DNA of 64,000 bases from Saccharothrix carnea (GTDB lineage: Bacteria; Actinomycetota; Actinomycetes; Mycobacteriales; Pseudonocardiaceae). Location: positions 496,001 through 560,000 of the forward strand of contig NZ_PYAX01000006.1 in NCBI RefSeq assembly GCF_003014735.1, in the 5' to 3' direction. This document shows positions 16,239-22,965 of the stretch, in pieces. A program made the translations under genes and the position numbers. Each line of letters opens with the position of its first letter. The first letter of the stretch is position 1. The notes beneath the pieces are model-generated. The model saw nothing but the letters and a program-made list of their open reading frames with translations, searched no databases and was not told where the DNA came from.

Positions 16239-16743
16239 CCTCCGTGTAGCTCACGCCGCGCGCCTCCAGCACCTCGGCCACGAGCCCGCGTTCCGCCAGC
16301 AGCGCCAGCACCATGTGCTCCTCGCGGAGCGTGCCGTGGCCGAGGTCGCGTGCTTCGACCAGGCTGCGCTCCAACGTCTTCTTCGCCGCCGCCGTGAACG
16401 GCAGGTGGTTGCCGAAGAACCGCCGTCGTCGACGGGTGGGTGAACCGGCCAGCGCGCCTTCGCCGTGCGTGCGCTCGACGGACGCCACGATCTGGTCGAC
16501 GTCGATGCCGAGTCGCCGCAGCGCCTCGGTGTCGGCGTCGCTGAGCCCGCCCTTGCGCCGAGCGGCGGCGAACGCCTCGACCACCTCGTCACGGGCCAGC
16601 CCGAACTCGGCCAGCACCGGTGCGTCGAGCAGCGCCAACGCCAGGTGCTCGGGCCCGATCTCGGGCGCGTCGAGGCGTTCGGCCTGCACGACGGCCTCGT
16701 GGACGGCTTGGCGGGCGGCCCTGGTGAACCGTTCCCCGATCAT
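16207..16743 (-). CDS. Stand-alone Clp N-domain protein
   Basis: This 178-residue protein is made of two Clp N-terminal repeats: FTRAARQAVHEAVVQAERLDAPEIGPEHLALALLD near the start and FTAAAKKTLERSLVEARDLGHGTLREEHMVLALL near residue 115. No AAA ATPase module follows, so it is not a Clp chaperone; it is an isolated substrate- or adaptor-binding domain. ATG 16743 overlaps the stop of the upstream HTH gene (ATGA). Such Clp-N/HTH pairs are common in actinobacteria and probably act as a regulator with a sensor domain. Confidence 0.85.
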   Translation of the reverse strand: MIGERFTRAARQAVHEAVVQAERLDAPEIGPEHLALALLDAPVLAEFGLARDEVVEAFAAARRKGGLSDADTEALRRLGIDVDQIVASVERTHGEGALAGSPTRRRRRFFGNHLPFTAAAKKTLERSLVEARDLGHGTLREEHMVLALLAERGLVAEVLEARGVSYTEVRKRVARAPR

Positions 16744-16952
16744 CGGTGTCCCCCGTGCTTCTTGTGGACGGCCTGCCGGGTGACCCCGAGTTCGGCCGCG
16801 ATCTCCTGCCATGACCAGCCGCGGGCGCGGGCGTTGCGCACCTGCACGGCTTCGAGTGTTTCCAGTAGTCGGCGCAGCGCGCTCACGGCTCGCAGCCCGA
16901 CCCTGGGGTCCTGGTCGCCCGCCGCCGAGGCGAGCTCGGTCGCTTCCGTCAT
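16740..16952 (-). CDS. Small helix-turn-helix DNA-binding protein
   Basis: The 70-residue protein starts at ATG 16952. A leading helix (LRAVSALRRLLETLEAVQVRNARARG) is followed by the HTH WSWQEIAAELGVTRQAVHKKHGG, which matches the recognition motif seen in small HTH proteins paired with Clp-N proteins. A TTG at 16973 would start within the operator palindrome, so I prefer 16952, which has AAGG about nine bases upstream. It is the likely repressor acting on the two palindromes at 16956-16999. Confidence 0.8.
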   Translation of the reverse strand: MTEATELASAAGDQDPRVGLRAVSALRRLLETLEAVQVRNARARGWSWQEIAAELGVTRQAVHKKHGGHR

Positions 16953-16955
16953 GCC

Positions 16956-16999
16956 GTCAACCTTGGTTGACAATCACGGGCTTGTCAACCCAGGTTGAC
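16956..16999. promoter_or_regulatory. Twin 16-bp operator palindromes shared by HTH/Clp-N operon and PP2C gene
   Basis: Two sites have identical 7-bp arms: GTCAACC-TT-GGTTGAC (16956-16971) and GTCAACC-CA-GGTTGAC (16984-16999), with centres 28 bp apart. On the plus strand TTGTCA (16983-16988) with TAGGCT (17005-17010) forms a promoter that gives a leaderless PP2C mRNA (ATG 17018). The left site covers the leader of the HTH gene. The arrangement fits autorepression plus control of the divergent gene. Confidence 0.75.
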
Positions 17000-17017
17000 G
17001 CACTAGGCTCGGTGGCG

Positions 17018-17761
17018 ATGCCGGAGATCACCACCGCCGAACGGGCCGGAGTGGGCCGTGACGGCCTGCCGCGCCCCACCGAGGACCGCGTCGTCCGACT
17101 GCCGAACGCCGTGGTCCTGCTGGACGGCGCCACCTCGCCGACCCCGCGGGAACGCGACGGCGGCTGGCACTCGCGCCACCTGGCCGAGCAGCTGACCCAC
17201 CTCGACGGCGACCTGGCCGACGACCTCGCCGCAGCCATCGCCCGCTTGGCCGCCGAACACGAGCTGACCTCGGGGAACTCGCCGTCCAGCACGGTCGCGA
17301 TCACGCGCTGGACCGACGCGGACGTCGACGTGCTGGTGCTCGCGGACAGCCCGGTCGTGGTGTTCACCGACACGGGGGTGGAGGTCGTCGCCGACCACCG
17401 CCTGCGCGACCTGCGGGGCCGGGTCGACCGGATCACGGACTGGCGCAACGTCGAGGGCGGCTGGTGGGTGGCCGAGGCGGACCCGGCCGCCGCGCACCGG
17501 GCCGTCCGGGCGAGCTGGCCGCGTGACCGGGTCCGGGCGGTGCTCATGGCGACCGACGGCGTGTCCTGCGGCGTGGACGACTACGGCTTGTTCGCCGACT
17601 GGCAAAGCGTGTTGGACATCACGTCGGAAAAAGGCCCGGAAGCGGTGCTGGACGAGATCCGCGCGGCCGAGGAGGGTGACGCGGATCGCACGAAGTGGCG
17701 CCGCCCGAAAGTGCACGACGATCAAGCGCTGGCGGTCATCCGATTCACCGCCGGGAAATGA
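17018..17761 (+). CDS. PP2C-like protein phosphatase
   Basis: The 247-residue cytoplasmic protein has metal-binding features of the PP2C fold: VVLLDGATS (first Asp-Gly), TVAITRW, VRAVLMATDGVSCGVDDYG (the ATDG motif) and DDQALAVIRF at the end. It is shorter and more divergent than housekeeping PstP, so it is a specialised member; the substrate is unknown. The ATG follows a -10 box by seven bases, implying leaderless translation, and the promoter overlaps an operator of the divergent HTH protein. A strong hairpin follows the stop. Confidence 0.72.
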   Translation: MPEITTAERAGVGRDGLPRPTEDRVVRLPNAVVLLDGATSPTPRERDGGWHSRHLAEQLTHLDGDLADDLAAAIARLAAEHELTSGNSPSSTVAITRWTDADVDVLVLADSPVVVFTDTGVEVVADHRLRDLRGRVDRITDWRNVEGGWWVAEADPAAAHRAVRASWPRDRVRAVLMATDGVSCGVDDYGLFADWQSVLDITSEKGPEAVLDEIRAAEEGDADRTKWRRPKVHDDQALAVIRFTAGK

Positions 17762-17763
17762 GA

Positions 17764-17793
17764 AAAGCCCCTCGCGGTAAGCGGAGGGGCTTT
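17764..17793. terminator. Bidirectional intrinsic terminator
   Basis: A perfect 10-bp stem AAAGCCCCTC/GAGGGGCTTT with a 10-nt loop begins 3 bp after the PP2C stop. It also lies downstream of the minus-strand tRNA-Phe gene, so it can end transcription from both sides. Confidence 0.8.
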
Positions 17794-17805
17794 CTCGTAA
17801 CGGTC

Positions 17806-17882
17806 TGGTGGCCAGGGGCGGGGTCGAACCGCCGACCTACCGCTTTTCAGGCGGTCGCTCGTACCAACTGAGCTACCTGGCC
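17806..17882 (-). tRNA. tRNA-Phe (GAA)
   Basis: The cloverleaf runs from G at 17882 to discriminator A at 17809, with an encoded CCA at 17806-17808. The acceptor GGCCAGG pairs with CCTGGCC. The anticodon stem ACCGC/GCGGT encloses the loop CTGAAAA, giving anticodon GAA. The T-arm GGTTCGACCCC is intact. It is the last of three tandem tRNAs. Confidence 0.96.
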
Positions 17883-17917
17883 AGGTAGCGGCCCGACCAA
17901 CCGGCCGAACAGCCTTG

Positions 17918-17991
17918 CGACCCAGACGGGACTCGAACCCGCGACCTTCGCCGTGACAGGGCGACGCGCTAACCAACTGCGCCACTGGGCC
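17918..17991 (-). tRNA. tRNA-Asp (GTC)
   Basis: The 74-nt gene has acceptor GGCCCAG/CTGGGTC (one G-U pair), anticodon stem TCGCC/GGCGA, loop CTGTCAC with anticodon GTC, and T-loop GGTTCGAGTCC. The CCA end is not encoded. It is the middle gene of the cluster. Confidence 0.96.
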
Positions 17992-18019
17992 TTGCTCACT
18001 TCTGCCTAACTGTACCGCG

Positions 18020-18092
18020 TGCCCCCAACGGGATTCGAACCCGCGCTACCGCCTTGAAAGGGCGGGGTCCTAGGCCGCTAGACGATGGGGAC
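18020..18092 (-). tRNA. tRNA-Glu (TTC)
   Basis: The 73-nt gene has acceptor GTCCCCA/TGGGGGC, D-arm typical of tRNA-Glu (TCGTCTAGCGGCCTAGG), anticodon stem CCGCC/GGCGG with loop CTTTCAA (anticodon TTC), and T-loop GGTTCGAATCC. No CCA is encoded. It is the first of the Glu-Asp-Phe operon, an order common in actinobacteria. Confidence 0.96.
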
Positions 18093-18163
18093 CCAGTTCC
18101 TCCGGCAGCCCTTGGGCCACCTTCTTTCCCAGGCCCTCCACGCTGTCCGGTGGAAGCATCGTA

Positions 18164-18193
18164 AGCATAGGGCACGAGGGTCCACACCTCCAA
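18164..18193 (-). promoter_or_regulatory. Probable promoter of the tRNA-Glu-Asp-Phe operon
   Basis: Reading the minus strand, TTGGAG (18193-18188) and TATGCT (18169-18164) are separated by 18 bp, about 70 bp before tRNA-Glu. The spacing and sequences fit a sigma-70 type promoter for a stable RNA operon. Confidence 0.5.
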
Positions 18194-18324
18194 AACGGGG
18201 GTGCCACACGTTGTTGACCTGCGATTCCACCCCCGTTCGCGGCGGTTCACCCGTGCTTCCGAGTCACCGCGAGAGCTACCGGAGCCGTCCACCCGCGCAA
18301 CGGGAGCCGTCCACCCGCGCGGAC

Positions 18325-18357
18325 GGCCCCTCCGGGACGAGGTGTCCCGGAGGGGCC
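18325..18357 (-). terminator. Perfect 14-bp hairpin after the small conserved gene
   Basis: GGCCCCTCCGGGAC (18325-18338) pairs perfectly with 18344-18357 around the loop GAGGT. It sits 17 bp past the stop of the minus-strand gene ending at 18375 and should terminate it before the tRNA operon. Confidence 0.75.
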
Positions 18358-18374
18358 GCGACCTTCGGATGTCC

Positions 18375-18620
18375 TTACCGCTGCACCGGCGGCACGCCCC
18401 CGTCCTCACCCGGTGACAGCCCGAGCATGTCGAGCAGCAACCGGCAGTCCTCGGCACTGGTGGCACCGCGCGCCACCGACAGCCGAGCCCGGTGCACCTG
18501 CTCGTCCGAGATCCGCGACGGCTCACCGGTTCGCTGGGCAGGCACCCCACCGCCGCCCGGCCTGGACATCGTGTCGTCCTGGTTCCACAGGAACTGACGC
18601 ACTTCAAGGGACCCGCTCAT
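18375..18620 (-). CDS. Small conserved actinobacterial protein, function unknown
   Basis: The 81-residue protein starts at ATG 18620, preceded five bases upstream by GGGGAGG. The N-terminal half is polar and Pro/Gly-rich (SGSLEVRQFLWNQDDTMSRPGGGGVPAQR). The C-terminal half is helical (ISDEQVHRARLSVARGATSAEDCRLLLDMLGLSP). No membrane helix or catalytic motif is seen. The clear ribosome site, hairpin terminator and codon use support a real gene. Confidence 0.65.
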   Translation of the reverse strand: MSGSLEVRQFLWNQDDTMSRPGGGGVPAQRTGEPSRISDEQVHRARLSVARGATSAEDCRLLLDMLGLSPGEDGGVPPVQR

Positions 18621-18784
18621 GACGCCTCCCCGACTTGAGGTTGGCGCGAGGCTAAGCGAGCCCATCGAACCGCCGCAGCCCCCCGGAGAGTGATTCAGGG
18701 GCGACGGAGCGTCACTTTCCGTGTAGGCCACTTGGTGTCAAGCGTCGCGTGATGTGCTTGTCGCGAACGAGGAGGGTGCAAGCC

Positions 18785-19213
18785 ATGACCGAACCGGTAC
18801 CGGGGCAGACGCCGGAACCAGCGGCAGCGGACGACGCCACCGCGCCACCACCACCGGCCCGCGAGCCCGAAACGGCCGAGCCGGGAACCACCGGGCCCGC
18901 GACGCCCGAGCTCCAGACGCCCGAGACCACCGAGTCCGCGACGCCCGACCCCGGGACGCCCGACTTCGGGACGTCCGGCTCCGGGGCGACGGCGGGTGAC
19001 ACCACCGGGGCCGGACCGGCGGTGGACCCGCAGGAGCTGTTCGGCAGCCTGTCGCTGTCCGCGATCGAGGCGGACATCGACCGGTTGATGAGCGACAAGA
19101 TGAGCCAGCTCGACGGGATGCTCGCCGGCCTGGAGGAACTGGTGCAGAAGCTGGAGGGCGAGATCACCAACCTCGAACAGCCGCCCGACGAGGCCGATAC
19201 CCCCAAGGGGTAG
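18785..19213 (+). CDS. Pro/Thr-rich protein with C-terminal coiled coil, function unknown
   Basis: The 142-residue protein has a disordered N-terminal 80 residues built from repeating TPE/TPD/ATP/GT units. A predicted helical coiled-coil of about 50 residues follows (LSLSAIEADIDRLMSDKMSQLDGMLAGLEELVQKLEGEITNLEQ). No signal peptide is present. I chose ATG 18785, which has GAGGGTG upstream; the frame remains open further 5' but the added residues look noncoding. Probably a scaffold or regulatory protein. Confidence 0.6.
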   Translation: MTEPVPGQTPEPAAADDATAPPPPAREPETAEPGTTGPATPELQTPETTESATPDPGTPDFGTSGSGATAGDTTGAGPAVDPQELFGSLSLSAIEADIDRLMSDKMSQLDGMLAGLEELVQKLEGEITNLEQPPDEADTPKG

Positions 19214-19468
19214 CACCCGGGCGCGGCCCACGGGTGAAAGCGGGCCGGGCACAGGGTTCCCGCCATCGACTACCTGAAGATTTCGGGCCAACCCACTCCC
19301 CAGGCCCACGTGCGCGTGCAACAATCCGAATTGCTGACACACCCCCGGTCAGCGCCTGTGGAGATCCCCTCCGGCCCCCGCGTTCCTCCCCCTGGCGCGG
19401 GGGCCTCTCCACGCACACATCTGTGACCCAGGCCACAGTTCGCCCGGGTTCGCAATCCAACCGTTATC

Positions 19469-19783
19469 GTGTCGGCCGTGCCTCTTGGATCCCTTGGACG
19501 GTCGAAGTCAGGCCGGCATCGCCCGCCCGCGAACGAGCAGGAAGACGTCCTCCCCGACGAGGAGCTGCAGTCGTACCTGGCGGCCCTCGCCCCGGAGACG
19601 GACGCGGAGACGACCGCCGGTACCAGCTTCGGCAACGCGCAGGTCTACCAGCTCCGCCTCCAGCTGATGGCGAACGAGCAGCTGAAGGAGATGGCCGCCG
19701 AGCGGCAGACGTCACCCCAGGCGCTGGCCACCGAATGGGTCATGCAGCGACTGGAGTGGGAAGCCCGCCAGCGCGGCTACTAG
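19469..19783 (+). CDS. Small conserved protein with RHH-like C-terminus, function unknown
   Basis: The protein of up to 104 residues starts with GTG at 19469 or 19478. It has an acidic middle (EDVLPDEELQSYLAALAPETDAE). The C-terminal region of about 45 residues (VYQLRLQLMANEQLKEMAAERQTSPQALATEWVMQRLEWEARQRG) looks like a ribbon-helix-helix or antitoxin-like fold in which a strand precedes two helices. DNA binding is an inference from this pattern. Two hairpins follow the stop. Confidence 0.6.
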   Translation: MSAVPLGSLGRSKSGRHRPPANEQEDVLPDEELQSYLAALAPETDAETTAGTSFGNAQVYQLRLQLMANEQLKEMAAERQTSPQALATEWVMQRLEWEARQRGY

Positions 19784-19796
19784 CACCCCGAAACGC

Positions 19797-19866
19797 CCCG
19801 GCTCCCGAAAGCCGGGCCCGAACCCGAACCGCGAACAGGCCCTCGACCATCCCGGTCGGGGGCCTG
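19797..19866. terminator. Two hairpins between convergent genes
   Basis: The first hairpin has a 7-bp stem (19797-19803 with 19810-19816). The second is a 13-bp stem with one G-U pair (19836-19848 with 19854-19866). They lie between the plus-strand gene ending at 19783 and the minus-strand cold-shock gene ending at 19909 and can terminate both. Confidence 0.65.
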
Positions 19867-19908
19867 CCGCGTGTCACCGCGAAGACGGGAGTTTCCGCCT
19901 GAGAGCGA

Positions 19909-20112
19909 TCAGACCTTGCGCACGTTCTGGGCCTGCGGCCCCTTGGTGCCCTGGCCGATCTCGAACTCGACCCGCTGGTTCTCCTCCAGGGTGCGGAATC
20001 CCTGGCCCTGGATCTCCGAGTAGTGCACGAAGACGTCCGGTCCGCCGTTCTCCTGGGCGATGAAGCCGAAGCCCTTCTCGGAGTTGAACCACTTGACAGT
20101 GCCCAGTGCCAT
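19909..20112 (-). CDS. Cold-shock protein, CspA family
   Basis: The 67-residue single OB-fold protein has the RNA-binding motifs KGFGFI (RNP1) and VFVHYSEI (RNP2) and the usual start [17 protein letters not shown]. It binds single-stranded RNA/DNA as an RNA chaperone. The start is ATG 20112. The upstream region contains a GGGGCTGCAC/GTGCAGCCCC palindrome (20140-20160) and a further G/C-rich hairpin, in keeping with the long structured 5' leader typical of csp mRNAs. Confidence 0.95.
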   Translation of the reverse strand: MALGTVKWFNSEKGFGFIAQENGGPDVFVHYSEIQGQGFRTLEENQRVEFEIGQGTKGPQAQNVRKV

Positions 20113-20139
20113 GTACCTGCCTCCATCGCAGGAAAGCTT

Positions 20140-20160
20140 GGGGCTGCACCGTGCAGCCCC
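20140..20160 (-). promoter_or_regulatory. Hairpin in the cold-shock gene leader
   Basis: Ten-base arms GGGGCTGCAC and GTGCAGCCCC flank a single C, 28 bp upstream of the csp start codon. It is placed to form a temperature-sensitive or translation-controlling leader structure; this role is inferred. Confidence 0.45.
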
Positions 20161-20324
20161 GGCCGTCCCGGGGCGTTTCCCCCACCTCTGGGGTGGGGAC
20201 GGCACGCCCGCGTGTCGTTCCGCGAGCGTGAGACACGAACACAGAAACCACGGCCTGCGTGGCTGAGCGTATCGGTTGGTGACGCCCAGCACTACCTCCC
20301 CGAAGTCACAAGTCCACCGGACAG

Positions 20325-21152
20325 CTACTTCTCCGTCACCTTGGGTGGCTCCGGCAGTTCGACGCCGGCCTGGCCGATGTTGCGCTCCAGCGCGGACCGC
20401 CACTCGCCGGAGCCGACCATCTTCTCGATGGCCGCGCTGACGTCCGACCGGCCCTCGGCGTCGTCCTTGGCCAGGCCGATGCCGTACCGCTCGGTGGTGA
20501 ACGGCTCGCCGACGAGCTTGAGCAGCTCGGGGTTCTCGGCCACGTACCCGGCGAGGATGACCTCGTCGGTGGTGACCGCGTCGACGTTGCCGGCGAGCAG
20601 GGCGATGACGCAGTCGGAGTACTGGCCGTACTCGACCAGCTGCACGTCCTGGGCGAACTGCTCCTTCACCTTCTGCGCGGACGTCGAGCCGCTGACCGAG
20701 CACAGCTTCTTGCCGTTCAGCGTCTCGGGGCCGGTGATCTCCTCGTCGGTGAAGCGGACGAGCACGCCCTGGCCGGTCTCGAAGTACGGTCCGGCGAAGG
20801 ACACCTGCTCCTTGCGCTTGTCGGTGATCGAGTAGGTGGCGACGACGAAGTCCACCTGGCCGGAGGCGATCAGCTTCTCGCGGTCGGCGGAACGGGCTTC
20901 GCGCCACGTGATGCCGTCCTCGTCGACGCCGAGCTGGGCGGCCACGTACTTGGCGACGTCCACGTCGAAGCCGACGTACTTGCCGTCGAGCCGGCGCTGG
21001 CCGAGGCCCGGTTGGTCGAACCGGATGCCGATGGTCAGCTCGCCGTCGTCGGCCTTGCCAGCGAGGGTGTCGTCGCTCGCGCCGCCGCACGCGGCGATCA
21101 GGGAGAGGGCCGTGACCAGCGCGGTCGCGGGCAGCAGTCGTCGGAACAGCAT
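20325..21152 (-). CDS. Glutamate-type ABC solute-binding lipoprotein (orphan)
   Basis: The 275-residue periplasmic-binding-protein-3 family member has a lipoprotein signal ([14 protein letters not shown], lipobox LIAAC near residue 22). The mature domain carries [13 protein letters not shown].., [49 protein letters not shown], and the C-terminal [20 protein letters not shown]. It resembles GluB/GlnH binding proteins for glutamate or related amino acids. No permease or ATPase gene lies beside it, so it either serves a transporter elsewhere or acts as a sensor. Confidence 0.85.
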   Translation of the reverse strand: MLFRRLLPATALVTALSLIAACGGASDDTLAGKADDGELTIGIRFDQPGLGQRRLDGKYVGFDVDVAKYVAAQLGVDEDGITWREARSADREKLIASGQVDFVVATYSITDKRKEQVSFAGPYFETGQGVLVRFTDEEITGPETLNGKKLCSVSGSTSAQKVKEQFAQDVQLVEYGQYSDCVIALLAGNVDAVTTDEVILAGYVAENPELLKLVGEPFTTERYGIGLAKDDAEGRSDVSAAIEKMVGSGEWRSALERNIGQAGVELPEPPKVTEK

Positions 21153-21319
21153 GCGGTGCGAACCTCTCGGGGTGCTCGGGAAGGCGGGCGCGGATCGACG
21201 CGCCGGACGTTGGCAATGCTAAGCAAACCGAGCGGTCCTCTTGATGCGATAAAGGTCGCAGTGGTCCATGCCACTACACCGTTCGGCCCAATCGGGGCTG
21301 TGAGTCCGGCGACTCGGCG

Positions 21320-22159
21320 TCAGGACGGCAGGAGCGCTCGCCTGGGCGCAACGCGCAGGCCAAGTCGCCGTATCGCCTTGTTCACGTGACCTTCGGGAAC
21401 GCCCCAGCGGATCGGTGCGGGCACCAGCAGCGCGGCGGTGCGCACGGCGCGCAGGAGGGCCGTGGCGGCGGGTTCTGGGTAGGGGCGGTGGCCGTGCAGG
21501 GCGATGGCCCAGTCGGGCTGCACGGAGTAGGCGAGGTGGCCGAGGAGCGGTTCGTAGGCGTCCAGGCCGAGGCGCAGCACGCCGTCCACGGGCGGGCGGT
21601 GCAGGAACCGGTACACGACTTCGGAGTCCGCGGTGCGCTGGAGGTCGGGCAGCACGGCGGCGAAGTAGTGGGCCATCTCGGCGACGCTGCCGGGCACCTC
21701 GTGCTCGTGCAGGCCGACGAGGGCGGCGGTGCGGCGCTGTTCGGCGTAGTAGCGGTCGGCTTGGGCGTCGGTGAGGCGGTAGCCGGCGCGGCGCAGGACG
21801 GTGAGGAAGGAGTGCACCTCGGCGCAGTGCACCCACAGCAGCAGCTCGGGGTCGTCGATGCGGAAGCTCTTGCCGGTGGCGTCCTTGGCGCGGAGGGCGC
21901 GGTGCACGCCGCGGACGCGTGCGGCGGCGCGTTCGGCCTCTTCGGTGGAGCCGTAGCTGACCGTGCCGACGAAGTCCGCGGTGCGCAGGAGGCGGCCCAG
22001 CGGGTCCTGCCGGAAGTCGGAGTTCTGGATGATGGCGGCGACCGCGCGGGGGTGCAGGGACTGCAGGTAGAGGCTCGCGATGCCGGCGACCCACATGGCG
22101 GGGTCGGCGTGCAGCTGCCAGGTCACGGTTCCCGGTCCGAGCAACCCCTCGTCCACCAC
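21320..22159 (-). CDS. DUF2236 (MpaB-type) oxygenase-like protein
   Basis: The 279-residue protein has the family pattern: GPGTVTWQLHADPAMWVAGIASLYLQSLHPRAVAAI at the start, then DPLGRLLRTADFVGTVSYGS, VHRALRAKDATGKSFRIDDPELLLWVHCAEVHSFL, and YRFLHRPP. The conserved His in LHPRA and the WVH..E..SFL block belong to DUF2236/MpaB, a haem-type fold including latex-clearing and mycophenolic acid pathway enzymes. The substrate cannot be deduced. Confidence 0.82.
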   Translation of the reverse strand: MVDEGLLGPGTVTWQLHADPAMWVAGIASLYLQSLHPRAVAAIIQNSDFRQDPLGRLLRTADFVGTVSYGSTEEAERAAARVRGVHRALRAKDATGKSFRIDDPELLLWVHCAEVHSFLTVLRRAGYRLTDAQADRYYAEQRRTAALVGLHEHEVPGSVAEMAHYFAAVLPDLQRTADSEVVYRFLHRPPVDGVLRLGLDAYEPLLGHLAYSVQPDWAIALHGHRPYPEPAATALLRAVRTAALLVPAPIRWGVPEGHVNKAIRRLGLRVAPRRALLPS

Positions 22160-22286
22160 CCGATCGTGTCATGTCGTGGCGTGCGGCGTCACCCCTTCGA
22201 CCTGCCGGAACGGGCTGGGGCGTAACGCCTTCCGCGGGATGAGCGATTCCACGTGACACCGTGGAGCCCTCGGAGCTGGTGTCGGG

Positions 22287-22805
22287 ATGAGCAGTGGCAG
22301 GAGTGTCGCCTTCGCCGGCGTGGCGCTGTTGCTGGCGTCCGGCACGGTCGTGGCGTTGGCGCTCACCGCGGGCGAGCCGCGGCCGGTGGACGTGCGGCAG
22401 GTGCACCTGAGCCCGGTGGAGCCCGGGGTGCTCAGCGCGACGTACACGACCACGTTGGAGATCGCGCGGCCGACGACGGTGCCGGCGGTGGTACCCCCGC
22501 CCGCGCCGCGGCCCGTGCCGCCGGTCACGACCACCGTGACGGTCGTGCCGACCACGACTTCCGAGCCGCCCCCGTCGTCCAGCACGCCGGTGAGCACGAC
22601 GTCCACGCGGCCGTCGTGGGGCCCGAACTGCGACCACTCGTACGTGACCGATGGCGCTTGCGTGCCGTGGCGGTTCCCGCGTGGGGTGACGCGGGAGTGC
22701 GAGTGGCTGCGTGACCAGGGCATCACGCGCATCGAGGTGGTCGGCTGGGACCGCCACCACCTGGACCGGGACCGCGACGGCATCGCCTGCGAACGCGCCG
22801 ACTGA
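22287..22805 (+). CDS. Secreted excalibur-type calcium-binding protein
   Basis: The 172-residue protein has an N-terminal membrane/signal segment (VAFAGVALLLASGTVVALALTAG), a Pro/Thr/Val-rich linker of about 70 residues, and a C-terminal excalibur-like motif. That motif includes the Cys in WGPNCDHSYVTDGACVPW and ends DRDRDGIACERAD; the D-x-D-x-D-G-x-x-C-E loop is the Ca-binding signature. It is likely an extracellular protein anchored by the N-terminal helix. It is convergent with the ATPase gene, with a palindromic repeat between. Confidence 0.8.
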   Translation: MSSGRSVAFAGVALLLASGTVVALALTAGEPRPVDVRQVHLSPVEPGVLSATYTTTLEIARPTTVPAVVPPPAPRPVPPVTTTVTVVPTTTSEPPPSSSTPVSTTSTRPSWGPNCDHSYVTDGACVPWRFPRGVTRECEWLRDQGITRIEVVGWDRHHLDRDRDGIACERAD

Positions 22806-22818
22806 CCGTGCGGGCCGT

Positions 22819-22965
22819 CCTGAGCGTTGAACTCGGGGGTCGTGGACGTAGGACACGCGGGGCATGAACGTACGACTCACGCGGGCTGGGTGTTGGACTC
22901 TCGCGAGAGTCGTACGTTCGGGGCGCGAGAGTCCAACGTTCGGGCAAGCCGAGTTCGACGCTCAG
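22819..22965. repeat. Palindromic intergenic repeat, copy 2
   Basis: This 147-bp element is the same length as copy 1 at 3345-3491. Its ends pair almost perfectly: CCTGAGCGTTGAACTCGG (22819-22836) against CCGAGTTCGACGCTCAG (22949-22965), 16 of 17. The centre holds the perfect palindrome GACTCTCGCGAGAGTC (22896-22911) and reiterated GGACGTAGGAC/GAACGTACGAC units. The right end supplies the stop codon of the minus-strand ATPase gene, as copy 1 does for the CGNR gene. Confidence 0.8.
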
